Assembly: GCA_964428355.1 (NCBI GenBank)
Contig: CAYRYU010000110.1
Location: 1 to 23,144, forward strand
Direction: 5' to 3'
DNA: 23,144 nt
Source: CAYRYU01 sp964428355
GTDB lineage: Bacteria > Muiribacteriota > Ozemobacteria > Ozemobacterales > Ozemobacteraceae
Under the pieces are notes generated by a model. It saw nothing but the letters and a program-made list of their open reading frames with translations. It was not told where the DNA came from and made no database searches. Shown here in pieces: positions 1 to 7,079 of this stretch. Every line of letters begins with the position of its first letter. Position 1 is the stretch's first letter. The position numbers and the translations under genes are program-made.

Positions 1-23
1 TTTTTGGGGTAAGTTGGAATGGC

Positions 24-761
24 ATGAAAAAGATCAACCTTCATAATCATACCACGCATTCCGACGGGAGGCACACGGTGGCGGAAATTGTCAAAGGTGC
101 CTCCGATGCAGGCTTGGAAGGAGTGGGAATCAGCGACCATTTTTTCACTAGCAAGGTCTACCGACGGACCGATCCGGGGAAGTACCTTCGCGAGAACTGG
201 CCCGTCTACCTTTCGGACACGAGAAAGGCCCGGGCCAACCCGCCTCCCGGAATCGCCGTATGGCAGGGCATAGAGATCGACACTTGCTTCAGCCGGGTCG
301 GGATGACCCTTTCGGAGCTTCCCTGGGAGGACCTGAACTCCCTGGATTACATCCTGATCGAGTATGCCGGGGAGACCGACAGAGGTGGGATGGCTCTCGA
401 AAGGATCGGGGAATTTCGCGAACATTGCCGGGTTCCGTTGATTCTTGCCCATCCCGACATCGATTTTTTTGCGGAAAACGAGCAGCTTGGAAAATTGTCT
501 GATATACTTGAGCGGTTCGAAATCGCCCTGGAAATCCCCGGCGGCTCCCGAAATCCCTGGTACTGGTCTCGGAACGACCCTGGGATCCTTGCCCGGGTCG
601 CCTTGACGATCGGGACCGACACCCACGAACGGGTCGAGGATATCGGGGCGATCGGAAAAGCCCTCCGATTCCTGGAGGCGAAGGGATTATCCGCGCGAAT
701 AGCGGATCCCGTTGAGCTCAAGGGCCGGCTGGACCGGTTCCAAAGGCCGGGGGGCGGATGA
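24..761 (+). CDS. PHP-domain metal-dependent hydrolase
   Basis: This 245-residue protein is a PHP (polymerase and histidinol phosphatase) fold phosphoesterase, probably cytoplasmic because no signal peptide is visible. The full PHP metal-site set can be read: HNHTTHSDG at residues 7-15 (H7, H9, D14), SDH at 37-39, GIEID with E84, AHPD with H143, and GTDTH with D199 and H201. With all motifs intact it should be catalytically active. The substrate cannot be told from sequence; histinol-phosphatase-like and nucleoside-phosphate-specific members look alike at this level. The start at 24 has only a weak GGAATGG upstream, but it sits directly before the first conserved motif, so little can be missing. 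A 40-base gap leads to the ACT-domain gene on the same strand, so the two are probably co-transcribed. Family assignment is firm and the specific role is unknown. Confidence 0.88.
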   Translation: MKKINLHNHTTHSDGRHTVAEIVKGASDAGLEGVGISDHFFTSKVYRRTDPGKYLRENWPVYLSDTRKARANPPPGIAVWQGIEIDTCFSRVGMTLSELPWEDLNSLDYILIEYAGETDRGGMALERIGEFREHCRVPLILAHPDIDFFAENEQLGKLSDILERFEIALEIPGGSRNPWYWSRNDPGILARVALTIGTDTHERVEDIGAIGKALRFLEAKGLSARIADPVELKGRLDRFQRPGGG

Positions 762-801
762 GCGAAAGGCGTCGGAACGGCGCCGCGACAAAGGGGAGCA
801 T

Positions 802-1086
802 ATGGATCGAAATCGGGAACGAGTCGTGATAACTGTTCTGGGGGCGAACAAACCGGGGATTCTCGCGGGAATCACCCAGATCGTCGCCCAGGCCAACGTC
901 AACGTCGACGACGTCAGCCAGAAAATCATGCAGGATCTGTTCGCCCTGATGATGGTGACCGATTTCACCAACGCCAACTGTCGGTTCGACGAGTTCCAGG
1001 CCCGTATGCAGAAGGCGGGGGAGGATCTGAAGGTGAAGATCATCGTTCAGCACGAGGACGTCTTCAAGTTCATGCATCGGCTTTGA
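802..1086 (+). CDS. ACT-domain protein, UPF0237 family
   Basis: This is a 94-residue single ACT-domain protein of the UPF0237 type. The start at 802 is chosen because it follows AAAGGGGAG at a good distance and places the ACT core (VITVLGANKPGILAGITQIV, residues 9-28) at the N-terminus; longer forms would run into the upstream gene's tail. ACT domains bind small ligands, often amino acids, and regulate partner proteins. The UPF0237 family is commonly found directly before a DUF711/UPF0210 gene, as here, where only 15 bases separate them. The likely role is a ligand-sensing regulatory partner of that neighbour. This is inference from gene association; no ligand can be named. No catalytic domain is fused to it. 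Confidence 0.9.
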   Translation: MDRNRERVVITVLGANKPGILAGITQIVAQANVNVDDVSQKIMQDLFALMMVTDFTNANCRFDEFQARMQKAGEDLKVKIIVQHEDVFKFMHRL

Positions 1087-1101
1087 ACCAGGGGGTTGGG
1101 T

Positions 1102-2463
1102 ATGCCGTTTTCTATCGAGGAAGTAATCGAAACCGTAGCTGCCGTAGGGGTCGAGACGTTCGATATCCGGACGGTGACCCTCGGAATTTCCCTGCAAAGC
1201 TGTGCCGACGAAGATGTGGGGCGTTGCGCGGACAAGATCTACGAAAAGGTCAGCAGGATCGGCCAGAACCTAGTTCCTGTCGCGAAGATGATCGAGGGGA
1301 AGTATGGAATCCCCATCATCAACAAAAGGATTTCAGTCACTCCCATTGCCCAGGTGGGCGCGGCATGCCGCGGGGATACGCTGGTACCTCTTGCCCTCTC
1401 CCTGGACAAAGCCGCACACGAGCTCGGAGTCGACTTCATCGGCGGATTCACGGCCCATGTTCAGAAGGGTTTCCACAGGGGTGACCAGCTCCTGGTCAAC
1501 TCGATACCGGACGCGCTATGCACAACGAAGAGGGTGTGTTCGAGTGTAAACCTCGCCAGCACCCCCGCTGGAATCAACATGGACGCCGTTTTCCGGATGG
1601 CCCAGATCATCAAGGAAGCCGCGGAACGAACGCGTGACCGAGACGGGATAGCTTGCGCCAAGCTGGTGGTTTTCGCCAACCAGCCGGAAGACAACCCGTT
1701 CATGGCGGGAGCATGTCATGGGGCCGGGGAGGCGGAAGCCATTCTTCACGTCGGGATTTCCGGGCCGGGAGTCGTCCGTGCCGCCCTTTCGAATGCGGCG
1801 GGCCTCAACCTGGGAGAGCTGTCGGAGTTGATCAAGAAGATCAGTTTCAAGATCACGCGGGTGGGCGAACTGGTCGGGCGGGAAGCTTCCAAGATGCTCG
1901 GAATCCCGTTTGGAATCATCGATCTTGCCCTGGCCCCCACTCCCGCGGAGGGGGACTCCATTGCCGATATCCTCGAGTTGATGGGGCTCGAGCGGACGGG
2001 TTGCCATGGTACCACCGCTGCTTTGGCGATGCTGACCGATGCGGTCAAGAAGGGCGGGGTCATGGCATGCGCGTATGCGGGCGGGCTGTCAGGTGCTTTC
2101 ATCCCGGTTACCGAAGATGCCAGCATGTGCCGTGCGGTCAGCGAGGGAGTCCTCAACATCCACAAGCTCGAAGCGATGACCTCCGTCTGTTCTGTGGGGT
2201 TGGACATGGTAGCGATTCCAGGCGACACGAGCGTGGACGTCATCGCAGGAATCATCGCTGACGAGATGGCGATCGGCGTGGTCAATCACAAGACCACGGC
2301 TTGCCGCCTGATTCCGGTTCCAGGGAAGAAGGCGGGGGAGGAAGTCGACTTCGGAGGCCTTCTCGGGAAGGGTCCGATCATGGATGTCCTGAAACAGTCT
2401 CCTGCCGCCTTCATCAGGCGAGGGGGTCGGATCCCGGCTCCCATCCACAGCATGCGGAACTGA
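1102..2463 (+). CDS. PFL-family protein, DUF711/UPF0210
   Basis: This 453-residue protein matches the UPF0210 (DUF711) family in length and in sequence, for example FDIRTVTLGISLQSC near the N-terminus and the glycine-rich AYAGGLSGAFIPVTEDASM segment late in the protein. The family has a fold related to pyruvate formate-lyase and ribonucleotide reductase, hence the name, but I see no C-terminal glycyl-radical motif, so radical chemistry should not be assumed. I chose the ATG at 1102, six bases after AGGGGG (1090-1095), instead of the in-frame TTG at 1096, which lies inside the ribosome-binding region. The gene follows the ACT-domain gene by 15 bases and is followed by a GC-rich hairpin. The biochemical function of the family is not established. 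Confidence 0.88.
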   Translation: MPFSIEEVIETVAAVGVETFDIRTVTLGISLQSCADEDVGRCADKIYEKVSRIGQNLVPVAKMIEGKYGIPIINKRISVTPIAQVGAACRGDTLVPLALSLDKAAHELGVDFIGGFTAHVQKGFHRGDQLLVNSIPDALCTTKRVCSSVNLASTPAGINMDAVFRMAQIIKEAAERTRDRDGIACAKLVVFANQPEDNPFMAGACHGAGEAEAILHVGISGPGVVRAALSNAAGLNLGELSELIKKISFKITRVGELVGREASKMLGIPFGIIDLALAPTPAEGDSIADILELMGLERTGCHGTTAALAMLTDAVKKGGVMACAYAGGLSGAFIPVTEDASMCRAVSEGVLNIHKLEAMTSVCSVGLDMVAIPGDTSVDVIAGIIADEMAIGVVNHKTTACRLIPVPGKKAGEEVDFGGLLGKGPIMDVLKQSPAAFIRRGGRIPAPIHSMRN

Positions 2464-2495
2464 TCGAAGCCATCCGCAGACCCATTTCCCCAAGG

Positions 2496-2533
2496 CGCTC
2501 CCCCCGCAGCGGGGGCCCGGGGCGGGGGGAGCG
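2496..2533. terminator. GC-rich hairpin between convergent genes
   Basis: A perfect 12-base inverted repeat, CGCTCCCCCCGC at 2496-2507 and GCGGGGGGAGCG at 2522-2533, encloses a 14-base GC-rich loop between two convergent genes. Only TTT follows on the plus strand and no T-run follows on the minus strand. It is therefore either a terminator that works without a strong U-tract or a barrier to read-through from both sides. Position supports a termination role. Confidence 0.5.
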
Positions 2534-2537
2534 GGGT

Positions 2538-3026
2538 TTACTTCTTCCAATCCGTCCTGAGTTCGAACTCTTCCTTGGTGACCCACCCTTGAAGGGTCTT
2601 CCCGTCCGAATCGGGGAGCGATTGGACAAGGAACGAGTCTCCGACATTCTCCAGGATCTTTACCCTCTGGTCACGCTTGACGCGATATCGGCGTGGTTTG
2701 AAGAAAAGGTTCTTCTTGAGAATGTCCTTTTCGTCCCCGCGTTTTTCATAGATGTACATGTCGGTCTTGACCCTGTATGTGGAGCCCTTCACAGTGTCTG
2801 AGGAAGACCCCGGACCGGAAGTGGAAGTCGAAGTGGAGGTCGCGGTTACGACGGGTTTCTTCGTGGGAGCGGGAGGGTTCGCGGGAGGCTTGGTCTTGGC
2901 ACCGCACTGGGAACAGAACTTCGCGGTGTCGGCAAGTTGCGCTCCGCATTCGCTGCAGAAGATTGCGAAAGCCGTGCCGGAAAGCAAGAGGCAGAACAAA
3001 ACGGCAGAAAGAAGTATCCTCATCAT
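2538..3026 (-). CDS. Secreted zinc-ribbon protein with probable SH3-like C-terminus
   Basis: This 162-residue protein begins with a clear signal peptide (about residues 1-21, ending GTAFA). A compact four-cysteine ribbon follows almost at once, reading CSECGAQLADTAKFCSQCG. Next come a Pro/Thr/Ser-rich linker (about residues 45-75) and a C-terminal segment of about 85 residues. That segment has the pattern of a bacterial SH3-like domain (YRVKRDQRVKILENVGDSFL, then GWVTKEEFEL). The start at 3026 follows AGGAGG by five bases; a second ATG at 3023 is also usable. It lies 38 bases downstream of the kinase gene on the same strand, so the two are probably one operon, and both carry the same ribbon type. 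A zinc ribbon right after an export signal is unusual, since these ribbons are normally cytoplasmic. The function is unknown. Confidence 0.75.
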   Translation of the reverse strand: MMRILLSAVLFCLLLSGTAFAIFCSECGAQLADTAKFCSQCGAKTKPPANPPAPTKKPVVTATSTSTSTSGPGSSSDTVKGSTYRVKTDMYIYEKRGDEKDILKKNLFFKPRRYRVKRDQRVKILENVGDSFLVQSLPDSDGKTLQGWVTKEEFELRTDWKK

Positions 3027-3064
3027 ATGATCCTCCTTTTGAAAGGGAATTGCGGTGGTCCGTG

Positions 3065-5026
3065 TCAGACCACGAGAACCACGCGGAATCCGAAAACGTT
3101 CATCCTCAGGCCAGGATCGGCCCGGCCACGCGTTGCGCTCCGGCAATCCTCGGCTCCGTCGCTCCAGGAGCCTCCCCTCAGGACCCGGCTGGAACCCGAT
3201 GCCGGCCCTTTGGGGTCCCTGGTGCTGTCGGTCTGGTACGGTCCATACCAGTCCTCGCACCATTCCCAGACATTCCCGCACATGTCATAGAGCCCGGCAG
3301 GGTTGGGAACCCGCGTTCCAACGTCGTGGGTCTCCTTCCCGCTGTTGGACGAGTGCCAGCAGTGGGCCGGGTCGATCTTGTCCCCCCACGGGTACTCGGT
3401 CCCGGTCCCGGAGCGGCAGGCAAACTCCCATTCGGCTTCGGTCGGAAGACGGTATTCCTTGAGCTCGTGTTCGGAAAGGCGGCGGCAGAACTCCTTCGCT
3501 TCGTCCCACGTCACGTTTTCAACGGGCCTGTTGGGCCACTTGAAATATGATGGGTTGACCCCCATTACCTTCTCGTATTGGGCTTGAGTGACCTGGTGGA
3601 TGCCGAGGTAGAAGGAGTTCGAAATCGTGACAGGATGGACGGGGCCTTCATGGGCTCCCCCCTTGATCGATCCGACCTTCCCCTCTCCGGGTTGGACGAG
3701 TTGCAGGACCATCTTCAGGGAGTTGGTCACCTGAGGTTCGAGTCTAACTTTTGACGAGCCCGGGGAGCCCGCGGGGGAGGATTCCACGATCGATACAGCC
3801 GGAGATGCCGAGGGCGGGCGGGGAACGGGTGACTGAGGAATCACCGCGGGTTGAATGGTCGTGCGTTTCCGGCTCATGACCTCGCCATACAGTGACTGGA
3901 AGGCCTTTACAAGATTGTCTGCGTTGTTGAAACGGTCTTCGGGTTTCTTGGCAAGACACCGCTTGAGAATGGCATCCAGATGGTCATCGAGGCCCCTCAG
4001 CTTGGGGACGGGGGTTTCCAGGTGCTTTTGCCGGAGATCCTGGGGAGATCCGTCGAAAGGGGGTTTCCCATGGGGGTCGAGGATCTCGAAAAGGATGATG
4101 CCGAGAGAATAGATGTCGCTGGCGGGAGTGATCTCCTCCTGGCGCGCCGCGACGAACTGTTCAGGGCTCTTGTAGGCGAATGTTCCCCAACCCGCGGGGA
4201 GGGGGAATGCCTGGTTCATGATCCGTTGTTCTGCGTTGGGAGAGAGTTCGAAATCGGAAACCTTGACGCAACACGAAGACGGGTCGCCGACCAGAAGCAG
4301 GTTCTCGGGCTTGAGGTCGAGGTGGACAAGTCCGCTCGAGTGAAGCGTTTTCACCCCCATGCAGGCTTGGATGAAGAGCTCTACGCCGTGGGTTCTCCGA
4401 AAATCTATGTCGGTCCGGTTCTCCAGGAGCCATTTCCTCATGCTTCCGAGGGGGGCGTGCTCCATTGCGATCAGCAGGAGGAACTGGCCACGAAAGCTGG
4501 AAACGGTGAAAAAACCATAGGTTCGCAGGACATTCGCGAAATCGTTCACCTTGTCGCGGAGTACAAGCTCCCGGCGGACCTCCTCGAATGCAGCGGGGCC
4601 CGAGATCGGATCGAAGGAGACAACCTTCAATGCGATCATCTTCTGCTCAACGTGATCGAGAGCGGTGTAAACCTCTCCGCATCCGCCTCTGCCTATCATG
4701 GCTTCGATCCGGAAACGTTCGGCGAGGATCGTTCCCGGGGGGATGTTCAGCCCTCCCGAGGACGGGAGCGAACCGAAATTGTCCCCCGAAAATGATTGGT
4801 AGAGGCCTCCCTGGGGTTGAATCTGCTCCGGAATCTGAGGGACCTCCATACCCGGCTGGTTCATCGGAATCTTCCCAGGGATGATGCGGGTTGGCGATTC
4901 GGGAGGACGCGGAGCTCCAGGAACGAAGGCCATGGGAGCTTGGGCGCTGGAGGGGAAAACTGAATGACAATAGGCGCAGTTCCTGGCATTATCCGGGAGT
5001 TGCGCTCCGCATTTGAAGCAGAACAT
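3065..5026 (-). CDS. Zinc-ribbon Ser/Thr kinase fused to FGE/SUMF1-like domain
   Basis: This 653-residue three-part protein has no visible membrane helix. Residues 3-20 form a zinc ribbon (C3, C6, C17, C20). A Pro-rich linker leads to a Hanks-type kinase at about 100-380, with glycine loop GRGGCGEVY, K134 in ALK, HLDLKPEN with D237 and N242, and SPEQ. A second Pro/Ser linker leads to an FGE-sulfatase/SUMF1-like domain at about 437-653 (RLPTEAEWEFACR, GNVWEWCEDW, RVLRGGSW, GFRVV). Oddities: the HRD arginine is leucine; DFG reads DFE at 258-260; and of the two catalytic FGE cysteines only C628 is present, the other position being aspartate. The kinase may be active but atypically regulated, and the C-terminus is more likely a binding module than an FGE enzyme. 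The start at 5026 puts the ribbon first, behind AGGAAA. The upstream start at 5182 would overlap the divergent gene. Confidence 0.88.
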   Translation of the reverse strand: MFCFKCGAQLPDNARNCAYCHSVFPSSAQAPMAFVPGAPRPPESPTRIIPGKIPMNQPGMEVPQIPEQIQPQGGLYQSFSGDNFGSLPSSGGLNIPPGTILAERFRIEAMIGRGGCGEVYTALDHVEQKMIALKVVSFDPISGPAAFEEVRRELVLRDKVNDFANVLRTYGFFTVSSFRGQFLLLIAMEHAPLGSMRKWLLENRTDIDFRRTHGVELFIQACMGVKTLHSSGLVHLDLKPENLLLVGDPSSCCVKVSDFELSPNAEQRIMNQAFPLPAGWGTFAYKSPEQFVAARQEEITPASDIYSLGIILFEILDPHGKPPFDGSPQDLRQKHLETPVPKLRGLDDHLDAILKRCLAKKPEDRFNNADNLVKAFQSLYGEVMSRKRTTIQPAVIPQSPVPRPPSASPAVSIVESSPAGSPGSSKVRLEPQVTNSLKMVLQLVQPGEGKVGSIKGGAHEGPVHPVTISNSFYLGIHQVTQAQYEKVMGVNPSYFKWPNRPVENVTWDEAKEFCRRLSEHELKEYRLPTEAEWEFACRSGTGTEYPWGDKIDPAHCWHSSNSGKETHDVGTRVPNPAGLYDMCGNVWEWCEDWYGPYQTDSTRDPKGPASGSSRVLRGGSWSDGAEDCRSATRGRADPGLRMNVFGFRVVLVV

Positions 5027-5073
5027 CTCGGTTTCCTTTCCGGAGTCCACGTTGAGCCGGGACTTGGATTCCA

Positions 5074-5103
5074 ATGATACAGAAACTCCCCGATCTTCCG
5101 CAA
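5074..5103 (-). promoter_or_regulatory. Possible sigma-70-type promoter for the kinase unit
   Basis: Read on the minus strand, TTGCGG (5103-5098) and TATCAT (5079-5074) are separated by 18 bases, 48 bases before the kinase start. The -10 box matches the consensus in five of six positions; the -35 box is poor. It lies in the 136-base divergent region that must also drive the SPFH genes, for which I could not find a convincing promoter. Confidence 0.3.
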
Positions 5104-5162
5104 GTTGAAGTTTGTGATAGACTCGGAAGGAAAACGGGATTTTCTTCCCCGGAGGAAACGGA

Positions 5163-6143
5163 ATGTTTGAAGTCGGGCTCATATCTGGGTTTGTGCTGCT
5201 TGTCGTAATGGTTCTCGGACGGTCCGTCTACACTGTCGATCAAAACGAAAGGGCGGTAAAGACGGTTTTCGGGCGGGCCCAGAGGATCGAGGGAAAAAAC
5301 ACCCTCCAATCCTCGATTTCGATCGGGATGATCGAGGAGGAACGTGAAAGATACCGGTACCCGCAGTTGCATGTCATCCCGCCCGGGGGGCCCTATTTCA
5401 AGCTGCCTTGGGAGGACGTCCACAAGATCTCCATCGCCACCCAGACCCTCAACATGGCTCACGATCCCGAAGTTCCCGGTGCCAACAGCGGCGGGAAGTA
5501 TCTGGAGGCGGTCACGAAGGACCAGCTCGATACGAGCCTTACCGGCCAGATCCGTTTTCGGGTGAGCGATTCAAACCTCTATGCCTTCCTTTTTGGAGTC
5601 AAGAACCCGATTGCCCATGTCATGGGGTATTTCATCTCCATCCTCCGTGAGCGTATAGCCAACTTTGAGGCCAAGAAGGGCGTTCCCACAGTTTCTTCAA
5701 AGGGACCTACCCCGGAATCGAGCGGTGTCTCGATCAACGATCTGAGGAAAAACCTTCACGAGATCAACGAACACATGATGCGCGAGTGCGCCTCGTCTTC
5801 GGCAAGGTACGGAATCACGCTGGAAGCGTCTCTCATCACCAGCATCGATCCTCCCCCCGAGGTCGAGAAAGCCCTTGCCGCAATCAATACGGCGCACAAC
5901 GAAGTCTCCTCCGACATCAGTCTTGCCCAGGCTTCCGCAGACCAGAAGATCGTCCTGTCGAAGCGTGCAACCGAGATCGAGACCCTGAAGGCGCAATCCG
6001 AGGTCGAGCCCCTTCTGAGTCTTGCCATCCAGCTTCGGGACCTGAAACAGAGCGGCCCCGAGGTCCTCGAAACCTATGTCCGCAACGTGAAGCAACAGCT
6101 CTTCACAAAAGCCCACCAGGCTTTCGTGGAGGTGAAGAAATGA
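5163..6143 (+). CDS. SPFH/band-7 membrane protein (HflK-like), first of a pair
   Basis: This 326-residue protein has one N-terminal membrane helix (about residues 4-20) followed by an SPFH/band-7 domain. YTVDQNERAVKTVFGR starts the domain at about residue 23. The later part (about 195-300) is helical and Ala/Glu-rich, as in HflK/HflC and prohibitin-like proteins that build large membrane rings. Start 5163 follows GGAGG (5151-5155) by seven bases. Its stop overlaps the ATG of a second SPFH gene, so the two are translated together and probably form a hetero-oligomer. No ftsH or other Hfl partner gene is in the window, so the classical HflKC-FtsH role is not supported here. The organisation, with the kinase unit transcribed divergently and a DUF115 protein downstream, is the main clue to function. 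Confidence 0.85.
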   Translation: MFEVGLISGFVLLVVMVLGRSVYTVDQNERAVKTVFGRAQRIEGKNTLQSSISIGMIEEERERYRYPQLHVIPPGGPYFKLPWEDVHKISIATQTLNMAHDPEVPGANSGGKYLEAVTKDQLDTSLTGQIRFRVSDSNLYAFLFGVKNPIAHVMGYFISILRERIANFEAKKGVPTVSSKGPTPESSGVSINDLRKNLHEINEHMMRECASSSARYGITLEASLITSIDPPPEVEKALAAINTAHNEVSSDISLAQASADQKIVLSKRATEIETLKAQSEVEPLLSLAIQLRDLKQSGPEVLETYVRNVKQQLFTKAHQAFVEVKK

Positions 6144-7078
6144 ACGACTTCTGGGCAGGTTTCTTCCTTTCCCTTCTGGGATTTCCGATCGGTCTTTCGA
6201 TAATCCTCCAGTTGATGCAGCTGATCGGGTTTTTCGACATCGTCCACGAAGGCGAGTCGAAGGTTTACGTCCTTTTCGGGAAGGTCATCGCCGTCCTGAA
6301 CGAACCCGGTCTCTATTTCCTCTGGTGGCATCTCGGATGGAAGGCCCCTTTCGTCCATTGGGCGGGCCATTGTCACAGCGTCGACATGCGCCTGGACCAG
6401 GAATACCTCCGGAGCCAGCCGGTCAACTCCGAAGAAGGAGCCCCCATGGGCCTGGGTATCTGGTTCGAAATGGGGATCAAGGATCCCGTGGCCTTTCTTT
6501 TCAAGAACACTGAACCCCGGGCGTCCCTTTCTGCCAACGTCCGAAGTGCCTCGGTAAGGTGCCTGAGCAACATGAAGCTGGAATCGATGCTCGAGGACCG
6601 GCATACAATGAGCCTCGCGGTCAGGAACGAGGTCACCTCCCATTCCCAGGAGTGGGGATACCAGGTCGGGTCGGTGTACATCCGCAAGGTCCATTTTCGT
6701 GATCGACAGATGATCGAACAGATCGAAGAGAAGGTCGTGAACCGGCTCCGGCAGGTGACTTCAGCGATCAAACAGGACGGAGCGAACCAGGTCAGCATCA
6801 TCACCAACACGGCCGAGAAACAGGCTGCGACAGAGTTTGCCCGTGCCGCCGCGGTGAAGCCGGCAATTGTGGGGGCGGCTCTCAAGGAGATCTGCAAGGA
6901 TCCCGACATCTCAAAAGCGCTTTTCGAGATCCTCGAAACCCAGAGACTCCTTGCCGGACCCGCCAGGATAACCCTGCTTCCAGCCGGACATCCGCTTCTT
7001 CAACAACTTCTTGCCGCCAACGAACCGGAAGAAACCGCCCCCGAGGAGCTGCGGGCGAAGCCTAAGAGCCAAACCTGA
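6140..7078 (+). CDS. SPFH/band-7 membrane protein (HflC-like), second of a pair
   Basis: This 312-residue protein has a long N-terminal hydrophobic segment (about residues 5-31). An SPFH domain follows, opening with VHEGESKVYVLFGKVIAVLN, and then a helical region of the kind that mediates oligomerisation (about residues 200-245). It ends in a hydrophilic tail rich in Glu, Pro and Ala. The ATG at 6140 overlaps the previous gene's TGA (ATGA), which shows tight translational coupling. It is only distantly similar to its partner, so this is not a recent tandem duplication. A hetero-oligomeric membrane scaffold like HflK/HflC is the simplest reading. The next gene begins one base after its stop, so the three genes form one unit. 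Function beyond the family fold is unknown. Confidence 0.83.
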   Translation: MNDFWAGFFLSLLGFPIGLSIILQLMQLIGFFDIVHEGESKVYVLFGKVIAVLNEPGLYFLWWHLGWKAPFVHWAGHCHSVDMRLDQEYLRSQPVNSEEGAPMGLGIWFEMGIKDPVAFLFKNTEPRASLSANVRSASVRCLSNMKLESMLEDRHTMSLAVRNEVTSHSQEWGYQVGSVYIRKVHFRDRQMIEQIEEKVVNRLRQVTSAIKQDGANQVSIITNTAEKQAATEFARAAAVKPAIVGAALKEICKDPDISKALFEILETQRLLAGPARITLLPAGHPLLQQLLAANEPEETAPEELRAKPKSQT

Positions 7079-7079
7079 G

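Noticed and set aside
2820..2860. Short GAAGTGGAAGTCGAAGTGGAGG-like repeat as a regulatory or mobile repeat
   Set aside because: It encodes the Thr/Ser-rich linker of the secreted zinc-ribbon protein on the minus strand and is explained by codon repetition.
3065..3718. Active formylglycine-generating enzyme (sulfatase maturation)
   Set aside because: One of the two catalytic cysteine positions is Asp and no sulfatase gene is nearby, so only the fold is supported.
3980..4795. A 271-codon plus-strand frame inside the kinase gene
   Set aside because: It lies opposite the conserved kinase motifs, has no ribosome-binding site and resembles no family.
5105..5110. TTGAAG as the -35 box of the first SPFH gene
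   Set aside because: The expected -10 position (5128-5133) reads AGGAAA. A weak TAGACT at 5118-5123 has no matching -35 either.
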